From the NCBI GenBank assembly GCA_946530505.1, contig CAMNAD010000100.1, positions 1-5,587 of the forward strand: 5,587 nt of DNA. The letters run 5' to 3'. Every line of letters starts with the position of its first letter. The stretch's first letter is position 1. Made by a program: the position numbers and the translations under genes. Below are positions 1 through 5,587 of the stretch, piece after piece. The notes below the pieces were generated by a model. It was not told where the DNA came from, did no database searches, and was given only the letters and a program-made list of their open reading frames with translations. Source of the DNA: an uncultured Bacteroidales bacterium (GTDB lineage: Bacteria > Bacteroidota > Bacteroidia > Bacteroidales > UBA932).

Positions 1-1777
1 CGAGTTCCGAATAGGGTGCTATATCCAGATGCACGAACTCCTTGTTCTTCAGTTCCTTGAAGCGTGAGCGGTCGGCCCGCGCTGCCTTCAGAGCAGCGGA
101 ATAACCCATCAGCAGCACCGAAGCCATCCAGCGGCGGTGCTCCACCTCCGAAAGGGCTTCAATGGTATCGTCGTCCATCGCGTCAATTGATGCCTGCGTG
201 GGCTCAAGCCCGAAGGCCCGCAGTTTGATAGGAATGGAGTTGGCGCTGGCGATGCTGGAGAGTTTGTGTGCAAAGGACAGCCCTGCCCAGGCATCGTCTG
301 CAGATGCAGCCGGGGGATTCCCGTATTGTTTATCGTAGACATAATTCACCCGTTTGCCGCGCAGCGATCTGCGGAGCAGCAGTGCGTCGTTGTCCGGCGA
401 TGCCTCGCCGTAGCAGGTCAGGCAACCGAACATTCCGCTTCCGACAGCCTTCTCCAGAACCTTGACGTGATCTTTCTGATACACTGCAACCGGAACCCCT
501 GCTTTGTAAATGCTCTTGGGGAGATGCAGGGCGGCCGAAAGATTGACCGAAGAATCATCCGAGCACATTGCGAGGACCAGCTTCCGGGCAGGATCCGCGG
601 CCCATTTCTCCAGCTCTACGCGGACGAAAGGAGATGCGATGCTGCCGTTTATGAACTCCCACTCTATGTCCAGGAAATCCCCATATTCCTTTCTCGGGGC
701 AAAATCTTCCCGCCCCTCCGGCGACACATAAGCATAATGCGAAAGGTCGAACAGGGATTGGTGGTTCGCCACATATTTGTCCATCTGGCTGCGTATGCCC
801 GGGTGGATGAAGGAAATGACCGTCCTGCGGCCGTCGCGTGCGAATGAAGGAAAGTGGCAGATGTGTGCCGCCACGCTTGCGAACGACCTGGCCGTCCGGG
901 AATTACCGGCAATCACTATATGCAGGAACTGCCCTTCGCCGGGAATCGGCAGGAAAGGAGTATCCACCAGCAGCTGCTCGGCGGTATAATCGCTGGTATT
1001 CACTATTTCCGTGCGCAGGCGGGAGCCTTCTTCTTTTGGCAGATACTGGAATACATCCATGCTGGAATGCATCTCCAGGGTGATGTAGCAGGGGATACCC
1101 GCTCCGGAGCCGGTGCAGATGCCATTCAGGAGGTCTGCCGCCCCTATGCTGATGGAGTCGTGGGCGCTTTCATCGTCTTCCCCGATTATATAGATGCACG
1201 AAGCATGGTCCGGGCAGGCGCTGCGCAGGTCCTCTTCGTTATTGCGCTCGCCGCGGTACCAGGTGATGCGGGAAGCAAAGCGCTTGTCGTCCAGGGCAGT
1301 TTCCATCCCGGCGCGAAGGGACTCCACATCCCCCGAAGTCATCACCACTATATCCTTTCCCTCGAAGCCGTGGTTGTCCCGCAGGGCCTTCAGGATGCCC
1401 AACAGCTGGCGTGAGCCGCCAAGGATCAGCACGTGGCCCCTCATGCGGTAGCGGCGCTCTCCGTTGCGGTACTTCTCCGAGATATTGTCGAACACGTTGG
1501 AGAAGGCGGATACGGTGAGGGCATTCAGGATGAGTATGCCTCCGAAGGCGATGATAAGGCTGAAGATGTTAAGCGAGCCCTGGCCTCCGCCGCCCTGGGT
1601 TTCGAGAGGGAATCCGCCCGGATCCAGATACAGATTCAGGATATCGGTCCATCCCAGTGCCCAGAAGCTGCCGATAAGCACCAGCACCAGGAACAGCGTA
1701 AGCGCAAGAGCGGCAAGCCATGCAAGTTGCCGGCCCTCTCCCTCGGAGAGTATGCGGTCGATCGTTCTTTTTATCAT
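1..1777 (-). CDS. CASTOR/POLLUX-like membrane protein with RCK/Rossmann domains and C-terminal RyR domain (3' end beyond window)
   Basis: This reading frame has 592 uninterrupted codons and continues past base 1, so its stop is not seen. It starts at the ATG at 1777-1775, which overlaps the stop of the upstream gene as ATGA. Residues about 18-42 (rich in L, A, V) and 71-95 form two transmembrane helices. Between them is a loop with L51-DPGG and a glycine run at 62-65, resembling the pore-loop region of prokaryotic relatives of plant CASTOR/POLLUX (DMI1/SYM8) channels. The match continues after TM2: a charged linker (KYRNGERRYR) leads into GHVLILGGSRQLLG at 114-127, a Rossmann strand-turn-helix. 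A second such unit starts at about 285 (HIVIAGNSRTARSF). A segment at 398-420 (KLVLAMCSDDSSVNLSAAL) looks like the end of a TrkA-N type unit. Residues 537-592 look like an RyR domain: EHRRW at 546-550, a following MGY, and HLDIAPYSEL at the visible end. The inferred role is an inner-membrane ion channel or transporter gated by a cytosolic ligand. Substrate and ligand are unknown. A simple Trk/Ktr potassium-uptake regulator is less likely because of the TM segments and RyR tail. Confidence 0.85.
   Translation of the reverse strand, partial: MIKRTIDRILSEGEGRQLAWLAALALTLFLVLVLIGSFWALGWTDILNLYLDPGGFPLETQGGGGQGSLNIFSLIIAFGGILILNALTVSAFSNVFDNISEKYRNGERRYRMRGHVLILGGSRQLLGILKALRDNHGFEGKDIVVMTSGDVESLRAGMETALDDKRFASRITWYRGERNNEEDLRSACPDHASCIYIIGEDDESAHDSISIGAADLLNGICTGSGAGIPCYITLEMHSSMDVFQYLPKEEGSRLRTEIVNTSDYTAEQLLVDTPFLPIPGEGQFLHIVIAGNSRTARSFASVAAHICHFPSFARDGRRTVISFIHPGIRSQMDKYVANHQSLFDLSHYAYVSPEGREDFAPRKEYGDFLDIEWEFINGSIASPFVRVELEKWAADPARKLVLAMCSDDSSVNLSAALHLPKSIYKAGVPVAVYQKDHVKVLEKAVGSGMFGCLTCYGEASPDNDALLLRRSLRGKRVNYVYDKQYGNPPAASADDAWAGLSFAHKLSSIASANSIPIKLRAFGLEPTQASIDAMDDDTIEALSEVEHRRWMASVLLMGYSAALKAARADRSRFKELKNKEFVHLDIAPYSEL
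2..169 (-). other. RyR (ryanodine-receptor repeat) domain, cut by window edge
   Basis: This covers residues 537-592 of the protein starting at 1777. Prokaryotic RyR domains typically show a helix with an (E/H)-x-x-W core (roughly HERW), then a GW or GY, then a histidine followed by a short hydrophobic stretch ending in PY-x-x-L. Here EHRRWMASVLLMGY and HLDIAPYSEL keep this spacing and order. The preceding KLSSIASANSIPIKLRAFG also resembles the helix that usually leads into this domain in TrkA-N/RyR proteins. The assignment rests on motif recognition only, and the last residues of the domain lie outside the window. Confidence 0.65.
1490..1726 (-). other. Two-helix pore-like membrane module of the CASTOR-like protein
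   Basis: This covers residues 18-96 of the protein starting at 1777. Two strongly hydrophobic helices flank a loop of about 28 residues containing LDPGG and a glycine-rich GGGGQG stretch. A DPG motif between the last two helices is a feature I associate with prokaryotic CASTOR/POLLUX-like proteins. No canonical TVGYG potassium filter is present, so ion selectivity cannot be read from the sequence. Confidence 0.6.
1774..1777 (-). other. ATGA stop-start overlap (translational coupling)
   Basis: On the minus strand, the TGA ending the DUF4062/STAND-like gene shares bases with the ATG of the CASTOR/RyR gene. No Shine-Dalgarno-like purine run stands just upstream. Termination-reinitiation coupling and a shared transcript are therefore likely, and this supports a joint function. 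Confidence 0.8.
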
Positions 1778-4700
1778 AGCGTTTTCAGGTATTCGTCGTA
1801 TTGTTCTTCGATCAGGGCGTCAAGGCCTTTCGGCTCCACGTCTCCCACTTCCAGGATTTCGCGCATAAGGTCCACATCTTCCTTGGTATTTCCTGCAAAG
1901 AAGCCCCTGAGTTCTGTTATGAACTTGCTCTCCGGATCGACCTCCTTGAGGCGCAGGGCCCCCTCGTTGGTGGCAAGGAAGGCAAGATTGCCTATCTTTT
2001 CGAGAGGGGTATCGTTTTCCTTCAGGAACTGGTATTCCCCCGCAATGCGCTGGGTGGCGGATACGAATGCGAGGTGGTACTGGATGAAGAGTTCCAGAGG
2101 CTCCGGTGAGCTGAAGAAATTCCCCGCCTTGTGGAAAAGTTTCATCGAAGGCATGAAGCGCATCAGCTCTTCCAGGAGACGGTCCGGCCTGCCGGCGGCA
2201 AGGAGTATGTTGTATGCAAATATCATGAGTTTCGCAGACTTGAACCTGGCAGTGAAAGTATCATTGTCCAGCTCCAGCGAATCTACGATGTCATAGTATT
2301 TATCGAAGAATCCGTCCAGCAGCGAAGGATCTTTCGCAGCCTGGCCAAGAAGAGGATACAGTGCCGTCAAACGCTCGGAAGCGCTTTGGGTCTGAATCGA
2401 CTGCAACTCCTTCTGCAAGGCTTCCAGCTTTTCTTCCTCCCCATTATTTGAATAGATGATTTGTAGCAGGGAACCTGCCATCGAGACCAGCTGCCGTGCA
2501 GTGCCGAAGCCGAGATCCATACAGCGCTTTGCTGCCTGCAAAGACTTCAGAAGATGAGGCTCCGAATCGCTATTGCCTGCGAGTATGCTGGCATATGCGA
2601 ACGCATCCGGAGCGGAAAGAGTGTCGGGGTCGACGTCATCGAAGAAACCGGCCATCCTGCGTGCAGCAGCCAAACGTTCATCTTGCAAATCGGCAAGTGC
2701 GGTCATTATATTCATTGAAAGCTGCAGGCGCTGCGAAGGCTCCAGGGCCAAAGCATACCTTTCGAAATCTTCTCCCTCGAAAAATCCCTCACGGGAGAGC
2801 TGGCGCATCTGCGGCCCGTGGGTGCTGGTGAGATAGGACATCTGCTGGCCGTGGAGGTAGTCGCCTTCCACCATATAAGATGCGAAGTGCGAGGGCTCTC
2901 CTCCTGCAATGGCATAATACAGCCCCATCGTCTCGCGCAGGGAATCTTTTTTGTCCAGAGTCAGGATATATTCCGAAATCTGCTTCTGGCGGTCCTGCAG
3001 GCCATCTTCGAATCTGGTAATGTATTTGGCTCTCCAGGTGTGCCGGGTGCGGTCCTCATAGAAAAAGTCGTGAAGGAAGTTCATCGTGCGGTAGAACTGC
3101 ACGTCGTCCCAGTCGTCTCCGGCAAAGTGGGAGATATCCTTCTCGCGGAGCCCGAACGGTGCGGCTGCAATGGTCCATATCGCCTGGCGCAGACCCTCTC
3201 CGATGCCCAGGTTCTTCACTATCTGGTTCACCATGAAGGTCATTATGTCGTAAGGCGTGTCGGGCATCTCCGCCCAGATGTCCTTAAGATATCCGTTGAT
3301 AGCGTCGATTTGGTTGCCTTCGCGCGAACGTATCTGCGCAAAATCCTCCTGGGTGAGCGATTCGAAGATGCGGAAAACGCTGTGCACCCTCAGGGGGATG
3401 AAGACCCCGTCCTCGCTGCTTGCAGAATCGATCATGTCCCGGCGTATCTCCGCGGGCAGTTCCAGGAAGAAATTCTTCTCGTATTGGGAGATGAAGCCTT
3501 CCGCCTCCTCTGCATCCTGCACTACGGGCACCATCTTGCGGGCGAGCCCGGGATGGGCCTGAAGGAACTTTTCGCGGGCCTCGCTGCCGTCTTCGAGGTT
3601 TACGAAGACGTTGACCTGGTCTGCGATCCGGTCGAGCCAGGGCATATAAAGGTCCTTGGCGGCCGTCATCTCCAGGGCTTCCACATCATCCATATAGATA
3701 TAGATGTACTTGCCCATCTCGCGGGCCTTATCCACCATCGAAGCGAGAAGCTCATTGAGGTCCGGAACCGGCATCCTGCCCAACAGCTGGTCATCGTCGG
3801 GGAGATCTTCCACTCCGCATACCACGGCCAGTTCGTGTATCCACCGTGCAAGCACGGGACGCATCGAAGTGCTGTATTCCGACAGGCCGAACACTGCCAG
3901 GAGACGCACCACTTCATCGTCCCCGTCCCACTGCGAGTATTCCTGCGCCATGTGTGTGCTGGCTCCGAATCCGGGTGCGAACCACACAATGTAGTCACTA
4001 TCGGCTTCCTGGTACTTTTCGAAGGTTTCCTCGTCGTCCTCTTCCAGCCCGTCGGCATCCACGCCAAGGTCCAGCTCGATGGAACCGGGCAGAAGCCTCA
4101 GCAGAGTGGATTCCTCCAGCTCCTTTTCCTGCGCCCACCAGGTGTCGGCGCCTACTTCCTCTTCCCTTGCGGTCTCGGTCTCGATCTGATGCGCAAGCTG
4201 TTCTGTTACAATGCGTTCGAATTCTTCCGAAGAGAAATGCCCGTCAGCCCACTCCAGATGGTAGGGGGTGCAGCGGTCATCCTGGCCTCCGCGCTCGCCG
4301 AAGAGAGCCATTACCTTGGCCTTAAGCGCATCCAGACGTTTCAGATTGTCCGGGTCGCTGTCGCAGAATGTAGGCAGCAGGTTCTCGGGAAGGCCGTTGT
4401 AGGAAGCGTCGTCGCGAAGATAAAACAGCACGTGCGAAGAGTCGAAACTGCCCTGCGAAAGGGCTCCGTACACGATCTCCATCTCCGTGACGGAGCATCC
4501 GGCGGTATTCGCCAGGATCTCCTGCTCCTCCGGGGCGAGACGCCCTATGAATTCTTTCCAACGCTCAACGGGAGGGATCCAGCCGTAACGCTTGCCGAGC
4601 AGGCCGATGAAGAAGGGCCTGGCGCTGTCGATGCAGGACGTGCATACGCTCAGTACCTTGCGTTCGCTTTCTTCTTCGCTCATGTCCGATGTGTTCACTC

Positions 4701-4863
4701 CAAGCCGCAGGTCGATGGCCTGCAGCTCAACCCGACGGTCGCGGAAGCGCCGGTTGAGGGCTGGAATTACTCGGAACTTGATAACGTCCCTTTCGAAGTC
4801 CATATCCTTGAAGGTTGAGGATATGAAGATGTTGTATCTGCGCCAGGAAACGGGAGAGCTCAT
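1774..4863 (-). CDS. DUF4062 (TEP1/NPHP3-type) STAND-like protein with degenerate Walker A
   Basis: The 1029-residue protein has no predicted signal peptide or membrane helix and is probably cytosolic. Residues 8-150 match the DUF4062 domain found at the N-terminus of TEP1, nephrocystin-3 and many bacterial proteins: RRYNIFISSTFKDMDFERD (8-26), AIDLRLGV (49-56), PFFIGLLGKRYGWIPP (83-98), SVTEMEIVYG (124-133) and HVLFYLRDD (144-152). An acidic linker (about 240-290) precedes a STAND/NACHT-like region. Its Walker A position reads FAPGFGAST (295-303) where GxPGxGKST is expected, so the lysine is alanine. Walker B (YIYIYMDD, 386-393) is intact. A probable winged helix (about 540-615, with APFGLREKDI) follows. 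Residues 640-1029 are almost wholly alpha-helical, with alternating alanine/leucine-rich helices like a TPR or other superhelical sensor tail, though no clean repeat could be aligned. The ATG at 4863 is chosen because DUF4062 begins only seven residues in. The gene is first in a two-gene unit with the CASTOR/RyR gene. A role as sensor or scaffold in a conflict or signalling system is inferred. Confidence 0.9.
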   Translation of the reverse strand: MSSPVSWRRYNIFISSTFKDMDFERDVIKFRVIPALNRRFRDRRVELQAIDLRLGVNTSDMSEEESERKVLSVCTSCIDSARPFFIGLLGKRYGWIPPVERWKEFIGRLAPEEQEILANTAGCSVTEMEIVYGALSQGSFDSSHVLFYLRDDASYNGLPENLLPTFCDSDPDNLKRLDALKAKVMALFGERGGQDDRCTPYHLEWADGHFSSEEFERIVTEQLAHQIETETAREEEVGADTWWAQEKELEESTLLRLLPGSIELDLGVDADGLEEDDEETFEKYQEADSDYIVWFAPGFGASTHMAQEYSQWDGDDEVVRLLAVFGLSEYSTSMRPVLARWIHELAVVCGVEDLPDDDQLLGRMPVPDLNELLASMVDKAREMGKYIYIYMDDVEALEMTAAKDLYMPWLDRIADQVNVFVNLEDGSEAREKFLQAHPGLARKMVPVVQDAEEAEGFISQYEKNFFLELPAEIRRDMIDSASSEDGVFIPLRVHSVFRIFESLTQEDFAQIRSREGNQIDAINGYLKDIWAEMPDTPYDIMTFMVNQIVKNLGIGEGLRQAIWTIAAAPFGLREKDISHFAGDDWDDVQFYRTMNFLHDFFYEDRTRHTWRAKYITRFEDGLQDRQKQISEYILTLDKKDSLRETMGLYYAIAGGEPSHFASYMVEGDYLHGQQMSYLTSTHGPQMRQLSREGFFEGEDFERYALALEPSQRLQLSMNIMTALADLQDERLAAARRMAGFFDDVDPDTLSAPDAFAYASILAGNSDSEPHLLKSLQAAKRCMDLGFGTARQLVSMAGSLLQIIYSNNGEEEKLEALQKELQSIQTQSASERLTALYPLLGQAAKDPSLLDGFFDKYYDIVDSLELDNDTFTARFKSAKLMIFAYNILLAAGRPDRLLEELMRFMPSMKLFHKAGNFFSSPEPLELFIQYHLAFVSATQRIAGEYQFLKENDTPLEKIGNLAFLATNEGALRLKEVDPESKFITELRGFFAGNTKEDVDLMREILEVGDVEPKGLDALIEEQYDEYLKTL
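3685..3981 (-). other. P-loop NTPase core: degenerate Walker A, intact Walker B
   Basis: This covers residues 295-393 of the protein starting at 4863. The degenerate Walker A lies at 3955-3981 (FAPGFGAST) and Walker B at 3685-3708 (YIYIYMDD). The first Walker A glycine is Phe (F295) and the invariant lysine is Ala (A301, codon GCC at 3961-3963), while PGxG and the Ser-Thr pair are kept. The spacing of about 90 residues between the motifs is normal for STAND ATPases. Loss of the lysine normally abolishes or strongly reduces ATP hydrolysis. Confidence 0.7.
4414..4842 (-). other. DUF4062 domain
   Basis: This covers residues 8-150 of the protein starting at 4863. The FISSTFxDMxxERD block, the IDLRxGV block and the FIGLLGxRYGW block appear in the order and spacing of this family. 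In TEP1 the second block reads IDLRWGV; here tryptophan is replaced by leucine (L54). The alternating strand-helix pattern suggests a Rossmannoid fold, possibly related to TIR or nucleoside-deoxyribosyltransferase-like domains, which would fit nucleotide binding or cleavage. That fold relation is inference. Confidence 0.85.
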
Positions 4864-4941
4864 AGTGTAAAGTATTATTTTTCCACAAGATAAGAATAAT
4901 TCCGCTGAAAAAGCTTACCTTTGGGAAGAAACGGAAAGAAT
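4864..4941. promoter_or_regulatory. Divergent intergenic promoter region
   Basis: These 78 bp lie between two divergent start codons and are clearly more AT-rich than the flanking genes. They must hold the plus-strand promoter and probably that of the minus-strand pair. On the minus strand only a weak -7-like TACTTTAC (4867-4874) is visible. It sits so close to the ATG that the transcript would be nearly leaderless, so I do not call it separately. No convincing operator palindrome was found. Confidence 0.6.
4916..4923 (+). promoter_or_regulatory. Bacteroidota-type -7 box (TAnnTTTG)
   Basis: TACCTTTG is an exact match to the Bacteroidota -7 consensus. It ends 18 bases before the ATG at 4942, giving a short, A-rich leader of about a dozen bases. 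A matching -33 TTTG is not seen at the usual 19-21 base spacing; that stretch is AT-rich instead. The promoter may be weak or activator-dependent. Confidence 0.55.
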
Positions 4942-5587
4942 ATGAGCAACATAGCGTTACAAGCCATCGCCGCTGTTGCGGTAATCATCTATTGCATTGT
5001 CACACTGATGCTTGTGCGGAAACGCCCCGGGCATCTGTGGACCTGCGCCGCAGCGGTTTTCGCAGGCGGATTCGTCATCTTCTGGAAGGCATACGCATAC
5101 ACGGGAGCCTGGATGCCCAGGCTGGTGATGAGCATACTTGCCGCGCTGGATCTGTTCGTCTTCCGCGCCAATACCATGGGCCCCGTGTCCGGGTTTTTCT
5201 TCGGCGAGGGCAAGCTGCTGAATCTTGTCATACTCTACAGCCTGCTCCTTTGTGCGGTCTGGACCACCTCGCTTGCCGCCGTACACATCTTCGCACGCAA
5301 GTTGGAAAGTAGGGTTTGGCTGTTCTTCCATACGCTCGGCAAAGGCGGAAACCCCGTGCATCTGATCGTGGGCTTGAATCCCCGCAGCGTAGCGCTTGCG
5401 GCCAGCCTTGAAGGCAAGGGCCGGGTGGTTGTGCTGGACGATTCCGTCCCTGCTCCGGGGCCGAAAGGGAAGATAAACTTCTGGGGAGTGCTCCGCGGCA
5501 TAAGGGTAGATTCCCCGTTTATGCAGGCCCTCCGAAAAAAGGCCCCTCACGCATCTGTGCTCAAGCTTTCTCCAAACGTACGCCGGC
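4942..5587 (+). CDS. Multi-pass membrane protein with Rossmann/TrkA-N-like cytosolic domain (3' end beyond window)
   Basis: This is an open frame of 215 codons running off the right edge. It starts with MSNIALQAIAA at the first ATG after the -7 box and A-rich leader. Four hydrophobic segments are visible: about 5-25, 32-49, 60-75 and 92-116. A basic stretch follows, then HLIVGLNPRSVALAASL (140-156) and RVVVLDD (161-167). The beta-strand, glycine turn, helix and second strand ending in acidic residues are typical of a Rossmann nucleotide-binding domain. The arrangement of membrane helices then a cytosolic Rossmann unit echoes the minus-strand CASTOR-like protein, whose first unit (GHVLILGGSRQLLGILKAL) lines up roughly with this one, so they may be distant relatives or partners. 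I do not recognise a named family. The missing C-terminus could hold further domains. It could be a channel, transporter or membrane-anchored nucleotide sensor. Confidence 0.8.
   Translation, partial: MSNIALQAIAAVAVIIYCIVTLMLVRKRPGHLWTCAAAVFAGGFVIFWKAYAYTGAWMPRLVMSILAALDLFVFRANTMGPVSGFFFGEGKLLNLVILYSLLLCAVWTTSLAAVHIFARKLESRVWLFFHTLGKGGNPVHLIVGLNPRSVALAASLEGKGRVVVLDDSVPAPGPKGKINFWGVLRGIRVDSPFMQALRKKAPHASVLKLSPNVRR

Noticed and set aside
266..1414. Plus-strand open frames of 193 and 186 codons opposite the CASTOR-like gene
   Set aside because: The minus-strand frame here shows transmembrane, Rossmann and RyR signatures over its whole length; the plus-strand frames show none.
1490..1726. A classical potassium-channel selectivity filter
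   Set aside because: No TVGYG-like sequence lies between the two helices; only a DPG motif and a glycine run are present, so potassium selectivity is not claimed.
1433..2296. A 287-codon plus-strand open frame across the junction of the two minus-strand genes
   Set aside because: It is antisense to both genes, has a low-complexity Ser/Arg-rich translation with no motifs, and has no promoter-like sequence upstream.
3955..3981. A functional Walker A motif for the STAND-like protein
   Set aside because: The invariant lysine is alanine and the first glycine is phenylalanine, so I describe it as degenerate and do not call an active ATPase.
2818..4818. A 666-codon open frame on the plus strand inside the DUF4062/STAND-like gene
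   Set aside because: It is fully antisense to a gene with clear family motifs. Its translation shows no recognisable domain, and its composition (many H, R, V, G) is typical of a reverse-strand shadow of GC-rich coding sequence.
4933..4938. GGAAAG as a Shine-Dalgarno for the gene at 4942
   Set aside because: It ends only three bases before the ATG, too close for normal pairing. The A-rich leader fits the usual SD-independent Bacteroidota start better.
4957..5550. A 197-codon minus-strand open frame opposite the right-hand gene
   Set aside because: The plus frame has clean transmembrane helices, a Rossmann motif and a promoter box. The minus frame reads as polar residues with no domain signature.

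Overview
The window holds three protein-coding genes and almost nothing else. Two overlapping genes lie on the minus strand. A third, divergent gene on the plus strand runs off the right edge. Several signs suggest a Bacteroidota genome of fairly high GC, perhaps Alistipes-like or another Bacteroidales. These are a TAnnTTTG-type -7 box before the plus-strand gene, A-rich leaders without a convincing Shine-Dalgarno, frequent ATA isoleucine codons in a GC-rich background, and compact packing. The lineage is inferred from these signs and not from any marker gene. I saw no RNA genes, CRISPR array, insertion sequence, long repeats or clear terminators.

Layout from right to left. (1) 4942-5587 (+, 3' end missing) encodes a protein with about four N-terminal transmembrane helices followed by the start of a Rossmann-like cytosolic domain. 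(2) 4864-4941 is a 78-bp AT-rich divergent promoter region. (3) 1774-4863 (-) encodes a complete 1029-residue protein. Its N-terminus is a DUF4062 domain of the kind found in telomerase-associated TEP1 and nephrocystin-3. A STAND/NACHT-like P-loop region, a probable winged helix and a long alpha-helical repeat-like tail follow. The Walker B motif is intact, but the Walker A lysine is replaced by alanine. (4) 1-1777 (-, 3' end missing) overlaps gene 3 by ATGA. It encodes a CASTOR/POLLUX-type membrane protein with two helices, a DPG-containing pore-loop-like segment and Rossmann/RCK-like domains, and it enters a C-terminal RyR (ryanodine-receptor repeat) domain just before the window edge.

How they may work together (inference). 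The ATGA overlap says the STAND-like protein and the RyR-tailed channel-like protein are made together, and the divergent membrane-Rossmann protein probably shares the control region. DUF4062, STAND scaffolds and RyR domains all recur in prokaryotic conflict and nucleotide-signalling systems. A reasonable model is a sensor-plus-membrane-effector module: the cytosolic DUF4062/pseudo-STAND protein detects or signals a stress such as phage infection, and the RyR/RCK membrane protein or proteins respond by changing ion flux. Nothing in the window proves a defence role. The combination, with its apparently dead P-loop, is the best candidate here for an undescribed system.
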